Source of the DNA: Erysipelotrichaceae bacterium
GTDB lineage: Bacteria; Bacillota_I; Bacilli_A; Erysipelotrichales; Coprobacillaceae
Reading direction: 5' to 3'
DNA: 64,000 bases
Assembly: GCA_017633115.1 (NCBI GenBank)
Contig: JAGBPZ010000071.1
Coordinates: 1-64,000, forward strand
The translations under genes and the position numbers were made by a program. Position 1 is the first letter of the stretch. The number at the start of each line of letters is the position of its first letter. Below, piece after piece: positions 25,618-35,649 of the stretch. The notes under the pieces are model-generated. The model saw only the letters and a list, made by a program, of their open reading frames with translations, was not told the origin of the DNA and made no database searches.

Positions 25618-26625
25618 CTACTGTCGGTAATAATCTTTTAGTGTTTTTGATTGTTGTAATTGATGAAGCACTTTAACGGTGATCTGACGAATTCTTTCTC
25701 TTGTGACATTGAATTCTTCACCAATCTGTTCCAGTGTTCTTGCGGTTTGATCTTCACATAAACCAAAACGCAAACGCATCACAAGGGCATCTCGTTCAGG
25801 CATCTGATCAAGCAGACGATCAATTTCTTCTCTTAATGCAACCTGATCAAAATAGTCTTCTGGAGAGATAACAGCTTCGTTGGCAATGAAATCCATCAGA
25901 TAGCTGCCATCTTCATCACCAATTGGTGTTTCAAGAGAAATCGTATCATAGGTAAGCGCCATGATTTCACGGACACGGTCGGCAGACATGTCACCCATGG
26001 CTTCAGCAATTTCTTCAGCTGTTGGTTCACGACCAATCAACTGAACAAGTTCACGCTCAATACGCTTCATCTTATTGACTGTTTCATGCATATGTACAGG
26101 AATACGGATTGTTCTTCCCTGATCAGCTACGGCACGGGAAATAGCCTGTTTGATCCACCAGGTAGCATAAGTAGAGAACTTATAGCCACGTCTGTAATCA
26201 AACTTATCAACTGCTTTCATCAAGCCAATACTGCCTTCCTGAATCAGGTCTTGCAATGGTAAACCTCTACCTTTAAACTTTTTAGCGATTGAAACAACCA
26301 GACGCAAGTTAGCTAGATTTAAAGCATTTCTTGCTTCTTGATCTCCTGCCTCAATTCGCTTAGCGAGTTCAACTTCCTGTTCACGTGATAATAATGCAAC
26401 CTGACCAATCTGATTTAAATACATCTTGATGGGATCGTTCAACTGCACATTAGCACCAAGTGTTTCGCCCTCAAAAACATGAATATCGTCTTCCTGATCA
26501 TCAGCCTCTAAATCAGCTGAGAAATCATAGACAGACAATCCTTCAGTGTCTTCATTAAACACATCGTCGAACTCTAATTCTTCTACATCTTCTTCAAACA
26601 TCATAACGTTATCTTTTTCGCTCAT
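25618..26625 (-). CDS. rpoD: RpoD-family RNA polymerase sigma factor
   Basis: 335 aa. Region 1.2 is [20 protein letters not shown], regions 2.3-2.4 include [18 protein letters not shown], region 3 follows, and region 4.2 is [20 protein letters not shown], which recognises the -35 box. The N-terminal 60 residues are strongly acidic, and a classical region 1.1 is not obvious. I start at 26625 after AGGTGGAG; the ATG at 26658 has no ribosome site. It is not next to dnaG, the usual partner of the primary sigma gene, so it may be primary SigA or a group-2 relative. Confidence 0.88.
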   Translation of the reverse strand: MSEKDNVMMFEEDVEELEFDDVFNEDTEGLSVYDFSADLEADDQEDDIHVFEGETLGANVQLNDPIKMYLNQIGQVALLSREQEVELAKRIEAGDQEARNALNLANLRLVVSIAKKFKGRGLPLQDLIQEGSIGLMKAVDKFDYRRGYKFSTYATWWIKQAISRAVADQGRTIRIPVHMHETVNKMKRIERELVQLIGREPTAEEIAEAMGDMSADRVREIMALTYDTISLETPIGDEDGSYLMDFIANEAVISPEDYFDQVALREEIDRLLDQMPERDALVMRLRFGLCEDQTARTLEQIGEEFNVTRERIRQITVKVLHQLQQSKTLKDYYRQ

Positions 26626-26658
26626 AATGGACTCCACCTTTCTTTTAAACTCAAACAT

Positions 26659-27244
26659 TATCTACAAGACACTGTCCCATAGATCCCAGAAATCAATGAA
26701 TGTACATTATTCACAGCATTTGTTTAAAACGCATGAATAGTGATATTATCTCCCCTCCTATACTTAATATCGGTTGAAAAAGTGAAAAAAATAAAGAAAA
26801 CCTTCGATTCCAATTTATTTCTTTTAAAATAGAAGATTCCCTTAACACATGAAAACAACATATAAACACTAATAGTTTTAACATTTTCGTCAAGACGTTG
26901 CTAAAACTCCAATATCCATAATATACAATTATCTAAGCGCTGTCAAGCGATTTTAAGAAAAAATTTATAAAAAAATTTAAATTAATTGAAAGTCCCCTTT
27001 TCTTTCCCATGCAAGACATAAGATTCAGCCTCAAAACCTTTTTTTGGCATCGTTATAGTTTTTTTACAGTGTTAAAAGTGGCAATCAATAGAAATATAAA
27101 AATAACCTTAATAATGCTTTCAAGAACTCTATTTGACTTGCTTAATCAAGTAAAATGTGTCATTAATATCTAGAATAATGAGTATCATTTGGCACTCATT
27201 ATTTATTGTAATATAATAGATATAAGTAAAGGAGGCGATAATCA
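26659..27244. other. AT-rich intergenic region, 620 bp, no gene seen
   Basis: Between the divergent sigma gene and the 191-aa anchored protein. Short frames in it have no ribosome sites or family features. It holds the promoter of the rightward gene and the 10-bp inverted repeat listed separately. I could not recognise the sigma-gene promoter with confidence. Confidence 0.6.
27174..27217 (+). promoter_or_regulatory. Promoter with 10-bp inverted repeat around the -35 box
   Basis: -35 TTGGCA (27189-27194) and -10 TATAAT (27212-27217), 17 bp apart. The repeat arms AATAATGAGT (27174-27183) and ACTCATTATT (27194-27203) flank and touch the -35 box. The left part also reads AATGA-N3-TCATT, close to the core of a Fur-type box. 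Strong candidate operator for the gene at 27245. Confidence 0.65.
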
Positions 27245-27820
27245 ATGAATCGCAGACGAATCCTTATTATTGTGATACTTATTTGCTTTGCCGCTGGTGG
27301 TATTGCAGGTGGTCTGGGACTGTTTGGTGGTAAGAAGCCAGTCAATCCTGGCAATGATTCAAGCATTGTTGATGACAGCTCAGTGACTCAGGATGGAAGC
27401 AAAACAGATGATAATCCAGCAGTCATCGATGAATCAATCGGTGAAGATCAACCAGCCATCATTGATGGTAAACCAGATAAGCCTGTTACTCGTAAAAGCA
27501 AGTATTCTGATGAAGTTTTTGACATCACATTAAAATATTGTAATGATTACGATGTTGATACCGATCACTTCAAACTCAATAAAGCGTTAATTGTGCAAGA
27601 CCTGATGAACGACTACATGTTTATCAATTTCACAGTTAAAGGCAAAACACGTTGGGAATGTTACAACTATGACTCTGCAGCATTCCGTGATGAATCGCAG
27701 AAAAAATTGAAAAAGGAATACGAAGAGTATCTTGCAGTCAAGAAAGTTGATGATGATGATCAGAATATTTACTACAATCTATCAAAAGCGGAAGTCGCCT
27801 ACATCAACGATATGTATTAA
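27245..27820 (+). CDS. Membrane-anchored protein of unknown function
   Basis: 191 aa. Residues 1-30 form a basic start and a hydrophobic helix with several small residues (IAGGLGLFGG), likely a signal anchor. Residues 35-85 are a Ser/Asp/Pro-rich linker. Residues 90-191 form a charged extracytoplasmic domain with KSKYSDEVFDITLKYCNDYD; I do not recognise it. AAAGGAGGCG precedes the start. A strong promoter with a possible metal-regulator site lies upstream. Confidence 0.7.
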   Translation: MNRRRILIIVILICFAAGGIAGGLGLFGGKKPVNPGNDSSIVDDSSVTQDGSKTDDNPAVIDESIGEDQPAIIDGKPDKPVTRKSKYSDEVFDITLKYCNDYDVDTDHFKLNKALIVQDLMNDYMFINFTVKGKTRWECYNYDSAAFRDESQKKLKKEYEEYLAVKKVDDDDQNIYYNLSKAEVAYINDMY

Positions 27821-27983
27821 AAGATCATTGTCATAAATGAATTTATTCTCTGAAAATTAGTGTTTATTGTTGATGATTATGGTAATATAGATGTAGATTT
27901 CTTAAGTATTTATTAAGTTTTTTTGTAAGAATCATCTATATGGTAAGATTTGATAATAAAAAATATGAAAACGGAGGGGTAAA

Positions 27984-30659
27984 ATGGAGAAAAAGAAAAC
28001 CATAAAAACAGCAATAAGAGCTTTATCACTCTTCTTTGCTATATTAGGCTGTGCACTTTACTTCAACATGCAAACCGTTGAAGCGGCAACGGCTTATCTC
28101 AACAAGCAGGAAATCACTCTAAACTACAAACAGACATATAAGCTTTCGGTTAAAAACAATAAAAAATCTGTCAAATGGTCAACGAGCAAGAAAAGCGTTG
28201 CGACAGTCAGTAGTAAAGGTACTGTTACTGCCAAGAAAAAATCTGGTACAGCTTATATCACAGCAACCGTCAAAGGTGGTAAGAGCTATGTATGTGTCGT
28301 CCATGTTCAAAAAGGCAAGTTGAACACAACTGCCATCACATTAAAAAAAGGTGGTACCTACACCATCCGTAAATCAATCAAAAATTCTGCAACATGGTCA
28401 TCAAGCAATAAGTCAGTTGCAACAGTCAGCAGTGCTGGTGTTGTAACCGCTAAAGGCAATGGGTCTTGTACTATTACTGCAAAAATAAGCGGTAAGAATT
28501 ATACTTGTAAGGTCACTGTAACAACTGATGGTTCAACCGTTAAAATCACACCTACAACATCACCTTACAACAACAAGTACACAACTGATGCAGAATACAC
28601 AACGCGTACAAGAACAACTTACACACTCCGTTCTTATATGACTAAATTCCAGAACGAAGGCGGCGGAACAATCGTTTTCGAACCTGGTACATACTGCATT
28701 ACCCGTGCCGTTTACGTCCCTTCTAATGTTACTTTGAAATTCTCTGATGGTACAACTATAGCTAAGACTTGGGACACTGGTAAAAAGAGTATCGAACATC
28801 AGGTGTCACTGTTTATCGTATGTCCACCTAAAGTCGTTACCGCTGTCACAAAAGAAAAGACTGCCTACATCAGTACGCACAAAGGTGAAGAAGACCTGAC
28901 TTTCCGTTATCCTAGTGGTATCAAGGCTTATAACGGTTCACAGAATGTAGTATTCCAAGGTTCAACAAGCAAGGAAAATGGTGGTTCATGTTTCGACCAC
29001 GATGGTTATTACTATACATTCGGTATTTCTACAGGACATTGTAATGGCTTAAGTGTTAAGAACATTAATTTCTACAACATGGATGGTAACCACTTTATCG
29101 AACTAAACTCAGCTAAAAACGTATCGGTCACTAACTGTACATTTACAGACGACGTGTCAACATATGGCTGGGTCGAAAAAACAAATGGCGAAACTTATCT
29201 TTATAACTCAAGTCAGGATCTTCCTGATTATGAAAAGACAAAGATCGACAATAAGGAAGCTATTAACGTTGACGCTTGTGACCCTAACTATTTGGGATAC
29301 AACTATCCATGGGCTTATCATGACTACACACCATGTGATGGTGTCACAATCACAAAATGTACTTTCACCCGTATTATTCGTCCAATTGGTTCACACAAAT
29401 ACACTGCTAAAAAGAACAGCAAGGGCGTTTGGTCTACTCAGGTTTACAACAAGAATATCACAGTTAAAGACAATACCTTTATTGATACTGGATGTAACTG
29501 TGTTGAATTGACAAACTGGGAAAATGCCGAAATCTCTGGCAACAAGTTCCTAGGAGTCAACAACTCACTTGATGATCCTTATCTTGAAGAAGGTAAACGT
29601 ACAATCAAAGCTCAGGTCTACAAAGACTGGTACTGGGGCAAACTCTATGTTGTTGACAAGAAGAAATCAGTCACAACAACAACCCCTAAATTCTACCATT
29701 CAATCAACCCATCAAAGAGTGTTGATGGTGAGAAAGTCATTGAAACTAATGGGGCAATGAAGCAGAAATGCGGTATCCTCATTATTGGCGGTAAAGGATT
29801 CAATATCCACGACAATACCTTCGATGATATGTATTGTGGTATCGCTGTCTTTAATGGTCAAAACAAAAATGGCGGTTCCGAATATGAACCAACCAAATAT
29901 ACATTGACAGCTGCTGAAAAGAAGAAGATGATTGAAAATAACACTTACAGTAATATCTGGACCGGTGTCACCGTCTTCTCATGTAATGACAGTTCACTCA
30001 AGAATTACAAAGGCTCATTGAGAACCTTCTCTGGTAAGCGTGAATATCTGGCAAGCGAATACAATATCGACTGGGATAAAGAACTCAATAAATACTATCT
30101 TGCCAACTTCGCAACAGAAGAAGATCAAGCATTGATTGCCCAGATTAATGAATTAACTGCTGCAGCTAAAGCTGCAAAGGCAACTGCCACAACAATCAAT
30201 TCAAAAATCACTGCAGCTAACAAGTTAATCACAGCAGCCCAGAAACTTGTCAACTCAGCAACAACCGAGGAACAAAAGAAGGCTGCCGTTGCCGCAGCTA
30301 AAGAAGCTGGTGTCGCAGCAAGAGCTGCTTATGGAGAAGCTGTTGATCTTGATACAATGGCGAACGGTTATCTGACTACTGCATCAAAATGGGTTAAAGA
30401 TTACGCTAAAGTTTATTATCTGCTCATTCCGGCAAAAGAAGCTAAATCAGCCGCAACTGATACCACAACTGCTTCAAAGACAACGCTCACAAATGCAGAA
30501 AAGATGATGACTGCACTTGAAGCATTAGAAAAGAGTGCTGGTATCACAAAGACAAAAGCTGATGAGGAAACTGAAGAAGTCGAAGAAACAGAAGTCAACG
30601 AAGAAGTTGAAAATGAAACTGAGACAGAAACAGTCGAAGAAGAAACAGTAGAAGAATAA
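27984..30659 (+). CDS. Large secreted protein: two BIG2 repeats, beta-helix, helical tail
   Basis: 891 aa. A signal peptide (about 1-36, ending VEAATA) is followed by two bacterial Ig-like BIG2 repeats (about 37-180), each with the VATVSS-x-G-x-VTAK pattern. Residues 200-660 form a right-handed parallel beta-helix of the pectate-lyase type, with ladders such as VSVTNCTFTDD and ITVKDNTFIDTGCN. Residues about 700-840 are Ala-rich helical/coiled-coil, and the last 45 are Glu/Thr/Val-rich. There is no LPxTG or other obvious cell-wall anchor; the BIG2 repeats or acidic tail may mediate attachment. A polysaccharide-binding or -cleaving role is inferred from the fold. Confidence 0.8.
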   Translation: MEKKKTIKTAIRALSLFFAILGCALYFNMQTVEAATAYLNKQEITLNYKQTYKLSVKNNKKSVKWSTSKKSVATVSSKGTVTAKKKSGTAYITATVKGGKSYVCVVHVQKGKLNTTAITLKKGGTYTIRKSIKNSATWSSSNKSVATVSSAGVVTAKGNGSCTITAKISGKNYTCKVTVTTDGSTVKITPTTSPYNNKYTTDAEYTTRTRTTYTLRSYMTKFQNEGGGTIVFEPGTYCITRAVYVPSNVTLKFSDGTTIAKTWDTGKKSIEHQVSLFIVCPPKVVTAVTKEKTAYISTHKGEEDLTFRYPSGIKAYNGSQNVVFQGSTSKENGGSCFDHDGYYYTFGISTGHCNGLSVKNINFYNMDGNHFIELNSAKNVSVTNCTFTDDVSTYGWVEKTNGETYLYNSSQDLPDYEKTKIDNKEAINVDACDPNYLGYNYPWAYHDYTPCDGVTITKCTFTRIIRPIGSHKYTAKKNSKGVWSTQVYNKNITVKDNTFIDTGCNCVELTNWENAEISGNKFLGVNNSLDDPYLEEGKRTIKAQVYKDWYWGKLYVVDKKKSVTTTTPKFYHSINPSKSVDGEKVIETNGAMKQKCGILIIGGKGFNIHDNTFDDMYCGIAVFNGQNKNGGSEYEPTKYTLTAAEKKKMIENNTYSNIWTGVTVFSCNDSSLKNYKGSLRTFSGKREYLASEYNIDWDKELNKYYLANFATEEDQALIAQINELTAAAKAAKATATTINSKITAANKLITAAQKLVNSATTEEQKKAAVAAAKEAGVAARAAYGEAVDLDTMANGYLTTASKWVKDYAKVYYLLIPAKEAKSAATDTTTASKTTLTNAEKMMTALEALEKSAGITKTKADEETEEVEETEVNEEVENETETETVEEETVEE

Positions 30660-30665
30660 TGATTC

Positions 30666-30688
30666 GAGCCCCCATCGGGGGCTCTTTT
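30666..30688 (+). terminator. Terminator of the 891-aa protein gene
   Basis: Perfect 8-bp GC-rich stem GAGCCCCC/GGGGGCTC, loop ATC, then TTTTCTTTT. Confidence 0.9.
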
Positions 30689-30703
30689 CTTTTAGTCAAA
30701 AAA

Positions 30704-30723
30704 AGAGAGTTCAATGACTCTCT
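30704..30723 (-). terminator. Terminator of the CoA-transferase gene
   Basis: Stem AGAGAGT/ACTCTCT, loop of six, followed on the minus strand by a T run. It faces the preceding terminator in a convergent gene pair. Confidence 0.8.
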
Positions 30724-30730
30724 CATAGAA

Positions 30731-32242
30731 TTATCTTTCAACTTCAAACGGTAATTGAGAAATAATATCTTTTTCTTCATCGATGCCAGGATAAACTTCT
30801 AACAGTTTTAGTCCTTTTGGTGTTAGCTGGAAAATACAGCGTTCGGTAATATAAAGGACTTTCTGACCATTTTGGATAGCGCGCTGTGCTGAGAATGATA
30901 CACTGGCAACTTTTTTGACGAATTTAGATATCGTTCCTTCCTGATGAATCGTTACGATGCCTTTTTTGCGTGAGACCTTTAAACCTTTCGTATTAAATGA
31001 TAAGCAGAAAATGACAGTTGGTGTTTTGGCTGTGATATTGGCAAAACCACCAATACCGGCATAAGCACCAGGACCACGATGCGCATTGACGTTACCATAC
31101 TGGTCAACTTCATAAGCACCCATGAAACAAATATCAAGACCACCATTATCATATAAGTCAAACTGGTTGGCCATATCATAAACAGAAGCCGCACCAATCA
31201 TAGCACCAAATGCTTCACCGGATACTGGAAAACCACCAATACCGCCTGATTCAACAGTCAACGTGATACGATCAAGCATACCATTTTTACGGGCATGACG
31301 AGAAACCATTTCTGGTAAGCCAATACCAATATTGACAATGTCATCAACACGTAATTCTTTTGCTGCTCGACGACCAATGATATTTCCTACCGGATTACGT
31401 CTTGTACCTTTAATTGATAAGGAATCAATTTTTTCATTCCAGTTTTCCCACTCATCATATTTGATTTCAAAGCTGCCTGTTAATGCTTCGTAAGCTTCAT
31501 TACGCTTTTCCGGTTCAATGACAACGATGGCATCTACTAAGCAACCAGGAATGATCGCATTTCTTGGGCGAGATGGTGTATCAACAAGACGGTCAACCTG
31601 AACAATGACTTTACCGCGATTAGCTTTAACTGCCTGACAAATTGATAAAGCATCACCAGACATAAACTGATCATCATAAGTAATATTGCCCTTGCGGTCA
31701 GCAGCGGTGCCTTTGATTAAGGCAACAGTGATTTTTGGCAGTTTATAGTAAAGGAATTCTTCACCATCAACCTCAACATATTTCACAAGCCCATCATCCA
31801 TGGATAAACGGTTAATACCTGGGCCCTCTTGTCTTGGATCAACAAATATATCCAGACCAACTTTTGAAAGGCATCCTGGCAAGCCCCCTGCCTGAGCACG
31901 TATAGCATGAGAAATGCATCCTAAAGGCAGATTATAAGCCTCAAAGCGATCTTCCAAGACAAGTTTTTTTGTTGACAACATAGCCCCAAAATGGCCACAA
32001 ATCAACTTATCCACAGCGCCATCACGAATGTAGCCTTCGGCATTACGGTTTTCATCCCAGACACCAAAACCAGCACTGGAAATCATTGTCAAATGACGAG
32101 GTGCCTGCATTTTCTGATAACGACGGTATATAGCTTCATGAAGTTCTACCGGAGATTCAATTCCAACAAAAGAATTGACGCAAATACAATCGCCATTGCG
32201 AATCATGCGGATAGCTTCATCAGCACTCATAATTTCAAACAT
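30731..32242 (-). CDS. Acyl-CoA:acetate/propionate CoA-transferase (YdiF/Pct type)
   Basis: 503 aa with fused alpha and beta halves, as in propionate CoA-transferase and YdiF. The alpha half has SFVGIESPVELHEAIY and AGGLPGCLSKVGLDIFVDP. The beta half has GNIIGRRAAKELRVDDIVN and the catalytic-Glu motif TVESGGIGGFP. It transfers CoA between short-chain acyl-CoA and acetate or propionate, so it fits fermentative end-product metabolism. Single gene with its own promoter and terminator. Confidence 0.9.
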   Translation of the reverse strand: MFEIMSADEAIRMIRNGDCICVNSFVGIESPVELHEAIYRRYQKMQAPRHLTMISSAGFGVWDENRNAEGYIRDGAVDKLICGHFGAMLSTKKLVLEDRFEAYNLPLGCISHAIRAQAGGLPGCLSKVGLDIFVDPRQEGPGINRLSMDDGLVKYVEVDGEEFLYYKLPKITVALIKGTAADRKGNITYDDQFMSGDALSICQAVKANRGKVIVQVDRLVDTPSRPRNAIIPGCLVDAIVVIEPEKRNEAYEALTGSFEIKYDEWENWNEKIDSLSIKGTRRNPVGNIIGRRAAKELRVDDIVNIGIGLPEMVSRHARKNGMLDRITLTVESGGIGGFPVSGEAFGAMIGAASVYDMANQFDLYDNGGLDICFMGAYEVDQYGNVNAHRGPGAYAGIGGFANITAKTPTVIFCLSFNTKGLKVSRKKGIVTIHQEGTISKFVKKVASVSFSAQRAIQNGQKVLYITERCIFQLTPKGLKLLEVYPGIDEEKDIISQLPFEVER

Positions 32243-32285
32243 AATGTTTCCCCTCCATTGGTGTTAAAAACAACACGCACTAAAA

Positions 32286-32314
32286 ATTATAAGTAAACAT
32301 TACCGTTTTGTCTA
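32286..32314 (-). promoter_or_regulatory. Promoter of the CoA-transferase gene
   Basis: Minus strand: -35 TAGACA (32309-32314), 17-bp spacer, -10 TATAAT (32286-32291), about 45 bases upstream of the start. Confidence 0.7.
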
Positions 32315-32482
32315 TAATAATTCGCAAAGACCTTAAAATTCTTTTGATTTCACTAAAAAGCACTAAACAATCACCATATAAGCAATTTTTTCTAAATATT
32401 GAGCTTATTTATCTTGACAAACGTATTTTTAATAATATTCAAACGATTTTAAGCACCAAAAAGTTATTTTATAAAGAAAAAA

Positions 32483-32499
32483 CGGCAGTTTTACTGCCG
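32483..32499 (-). terminator. Terminator of the PRD regulator gene
   Basis: Perfect 7-bp stem CGGCAGT/ACTGCCG, 3-nt loop, followed on the minus strand by six T. Confidence 0.85.
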
Positions 32500-32511
32500 A
32501 ATCATCTTATT

Positions 32512-34623
32512 TTACGTCATTTCACTGCTGAAATACTTAACTAAAGCCTCTTTTACGTAAGCCTGTGACTTATCCATATCCTGAGCTTTTAATGACTTCA
32601 GGAAGTCCCCTTCTTCAACCAGCATTGATGAGATGCGGCCGATGGACTCCAAGGCGAACATATTATTTTCTGGAACAATCATGACAACTGCTCCATCCAC
32701 TTTGCCCTTATCATTCACAAACTCATTTGTCACCCCAATATAACCAAAGCGCGCCTGAGAGACAACATTGGTGATACAGTGGAACAAATAAATACCCATA
32801 TCCTTGATATAAGTATCAAGCAAAACTTCGCGATCAGACATGCCATGATAAATAATCTGATAATCATCAGTATTATGTGCAAATAATTGTGCCGCCTGTT
32901 TGATCAAATCGTTTTTACTGCGTATATTATCAACTGTATCCAATGTCAAGTGATCTACTATACCTTTAATCTCCAAGCCAAGCTGTGTCAGCCTGATGAC
33001 ATCTTCATAATTGTAAGAAACTGTCTCTTTAGCTTTTTCACGTGTCAAAGCATTGACAGATTCATTGACAATACGTTCGATTTCATTACCAACAAGCAGG
33101 CAATCATCAGATTTAAGGATGATATTTTTGACTTGAACAACTGGGAAATCAATATCTAGTGGAGTGGTGGTGACAATCATATCAATACCATCATTCTTTA
33201 ACTGATCCACATCAATATTAAAAGCTGACATGATTCTGATAACATCAACATTTGAAAATGCTTTCTGCAGACTGGCTGCGAGAATCTTTGAACTGCCGAC
33301 CCCTAGTGGACAAACAATTGCGACACCAATCTTTTGGGTGCGCTGTTGTATACGAATCGCTTCAGCAGCAAAATGAAGGGCAATATAACCAACATCAGCT
33401 TCACGAAGTTCTTTTGGTGAGATCCACTCACGTAAGACCTGACAAGCCGTATCAACGGCTTTGAATAAGTCTGGATAGTTTTCCTTGAGTTCCCTTGTCT
33501 GGCGGTTTTCTTCAACAATATCCAAAGATATACGTTTTTCAACAATACGAATATGGTTGATCAGATCATCACTGAATTTATTATTGTCGAACTTCAAACC
33601 TGTCATTTGTTCAACGACACGAATCATAGAATTGACAACCTGCCATAATTCCATTGACTGACTTGGGTCTTTAAACTGTGACGTATCGGTCCAAACACGT
33701 GATGAAGCAAGAAACATTGCCATTGCATAAACTTCTGACTGCGGAATTTTAATGTGAAATTTTTCCTCAATCATTGCCATCATCTGAATAGAAACTGACT
33801 GTTCCATCATTGATGATAAGCGGTTTTGTGCTTTTGGCAATTGGGTAATAAATGCACCCTGCTGCATACGGTTAATAGCTAAATCATAGCGAAATGCCAG
33901 ACGAATACGGCCACCATCAGTAAAGTTGACGCGCATTTGTTGCTCTGCGTAGTCAACCAGACTATAAGCAAATTCATAAATATCAGGTTTCAAAAATGAT
34001 AACAGTGGATTCTGAGCAACTGCTTTAAAAGCAGTTTCATCATTGAGCATACCTACAGGCACCTGGTCAAAATCACAGAATTTGAAGATATAATTCATGA
34101 TGGCCTGGCGAAGATTGTATTCATCACCTTCGATATAGATACCAACACCCTTTTTACGAATAATGACGACATTATAGTCTGCCAACCATAAATCCAGTGA
34201 ATCCAAATCGGCGAAAAGTGTATTTTGCGAAATTCCCAAATGGGTTGTCAAAGCATATGTTTTAATCGGTTCAGACTGATTGAATAAAGTTCCAAGAATA
34301 TACTGACGACGTTCATTGCGACTGTAGTCAAATGGTCTTTCGTCGATTTCCAGTAACTCTCTAATGAGTTCCATATTATCCTGATCTTCATTAATTTGTA
34401 GTCCAACACCAGGTTTGTGGTCAAATGAGAAGTCATTCTCATTCATCCATTCCTCAATTCGGGAGATATCTCTAAGAATGGTACGATTCGATACTTCCAA
34501 ACGCTCAGCAATTGTTTTGACGGCAATCGATTTACCTTCAAAACGGGTCAGAATATCAACGATTTCTTTTTGACGTTTTGTCAAAGCACGATGATGTGAA
34601 CGTGGTTTTAATATCTGTGCCAT
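32512..34623 (-). CDS. BglG/MtlR-type PRD transcriptional regulator with EIIB and EIIA domains
   Basis: 703 aa. Order: DeoR-type HTH (about 15-70), Mga-like HTH (about 95-165), PRD1 and PRD2 (about 190-420), a PTS EIIB-like domain with VCPLGVGSSK (about 428-515), and a PTS EIIA(Fru/Mtl)-like domain (about 560-700, candidate His in YLFHCITN). These regulators activate sugar operons, controlled by PTS phosphorylation of the PRDs. No PTS permease gene lies in the window, so its target is elsewhere or unlinked. AAGGAGGG precedes the start. Confidence 0.9.
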   Translation of the reverse strand: MAQILKPRSHHRALTKRQKEIVDILTRFEGKSIAVKTIAERLEVSNRTILRDISRIEEWMNENDFSFDHKPGVGLQINEDQDNMELIRELLEIDERPFDYSRNERRQYILGTLFNQSEPIKTYALTTHLGISQNTLFADLDSLDLWLADYNVVIIRKKGVGIYIEGDEYNLRQAIMNYIFKFCDFDQVPVGMLNDETAFKAVAQNPLLSFLKPDIYEFAYSLVDYAEQQMRVNFTDGGRIRLAFRYDLAINRMQQGAFITQLPKAQNRLSSMMEQSVSIQMMAMIEEKFHIKIPQSEVYAMAMFLASSRVWTDTSQFKDPSQSMELWQVVNSMIRVVEQMTGLKFDNNKFSDDLINHIRIVEKRISLDIVEENRQTRELKENYPDLFKAVDTACQVLREWISPKELREADVGYIALHFAAEAIRIQQRTQKIGVAIVCPLGVGSSKILAASLQKAFSNVDVIRIMSAFNIDVDQLKNDGIDMIVTTTPLDIDFPVVQVKNIILKSDDCLLVGNEIERIVNESVNALTREKAKETVSYNYEDVIRLTQLGLEIKGIVDHLTLDTVDNIRSKNDLIKQAAQLFAHNTDDYQIIYHGMSDREVLLDTYIKDMGIYLFHCITNVVSQARFGYIGVTNEFVNDKGKVDGAVVMIVPENNMFALESIGRISSMLVEEGDFLKSLKAQDMDKSQAYVKEALVKYFSSEMT

Positions 34624-34672
34624 ACTCGATTTCCCTCCTTTCCTTTATGTTTGATGATTTTGGGTCAATTCT

Positions 34673-35647
34673 TTATTGAGCTTTAATCAGGCCTACTAAT
34701 TCGTGAGGACGATAAAGTTCTTCCAAATAAGTAACATCATCTTGTGACAATTTCAAATCACAAGCTTTAATTGCCTGATCAAAATGGTTCATTTTTGTTG
34801 CGCCTACGATTGGTGCGGTGACACCTTTTGCGTAATGCCATGCAAGTGCCACTTCACTCATCGAGACATGATATTTGTTGGCAATTTCAGCCACACGATC
34901 AACAATCAGAATATCACTATCTTTGGTACTGTCATACTTTTCAATCGCAATCTGATCAGTCTTATTGCGAAGCGTACCACTATCCCATCCCAGGTGTGCT
35001 AAATGACCAGCCGCTAATGGTGAAAATGGAATCAAAGACATCCCAAACTGGCGACACACTGGAATCAGTTCGCGTTCATCTTCACGGTATAACAGGTTGT
35101 AATGATTCTGCATTGTTGAAAACTGTGTCCAGCCATGTTCTTTAGCTATATTTTGCATATTATGCAACTGATAGCCATACATTGCAGAAGCACCTAAAGC
35201 GCGGACTTTTCCTGCTTTGACAAGCGAATCTAAAGCTGCCATAGTTTCTTCTATTGGGGTGTTATAGTCAAAACGATGGATTTGATATAAATCGACATAA
35301 TCAAGACCTAGACGTTCCAATGAACCATCGATTTCTCTTAAAATGGCTTCTTTTTTGAGGTTGCCCTCATTAAAGAAAACTTTTGTGGCAACAACGATTC
35401 GATCACGAGGAATAGCTAAATCTTTGAGTGCTTTACCGATAAATTGTTCACTTGTCCCTTTAGCATAGTTATTAGATGTATCAATAAAGTTCACACCCAT
35501 ATCATAAGCATGAGCAATCATTTCTGTTGTTTCATGCTGTGACAATAGCCATTGATGACCACCTTTGATATGTTCACCAAAAGACAAACCACCAATACAC
35601 AGGCGTGAAACTTCAATATCAGTTTGACCTAATTTGGCATATTTCAT
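34673..35647 (-). CDS. Aldo/keto reductase
   Basis: 324 aa, classical AKR barrel without an Fe-S domain. Tetrad: Asp and Tyr in FIDTSNNYAKG, Lys in VATKVFF, His in YQIHRFDY. NADPH-binding elements are near the C-terminus (PIVGATKMNHFDQA). The substrate is unknown. It lies two bases after the ASCH gene, in an operon with a PsiE-like membrane protein. Confidence 0.87.
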   Translation of the reverse strand: MKYAKLGQTDIEVSRLCIGGLSFGEHIKGGHQWLLSQHETTEMIAHAYDMGVNFIDTSNNYAKGTSEQFIGKALKDLAIPRDRIVVATKVFFNEGNLKKEAILREIDGSLERLGLDYVDLYQIHRFDYNTPIEETMAALDSLVKAGKVRALGASAMYGYQLHNMQNIAKEHGWTQFSTMQNHYNLLYREDERELIPVCRQFGMSLIPFSPLAAGHLAHLGWDSGTLRNKTDQIAIEKYDSTKDSDILIVDRVAEIANKYHVSMSEVALAWHYAKGVTAPIVGATKMNHFDQAIKACDLKLSQDDVTYLEELYRPHELVGLIKAQ

Positions 35648-35649
35648 CT

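Noticed and set aside
32308-32544. 78-aa plus-strand frame between the CoA-transferase and PRD genes
   Set aside because: Low-complexity AT-rich composition, no ribosome site, and it runs through the terminator and into the 3' end of the PRD gene.
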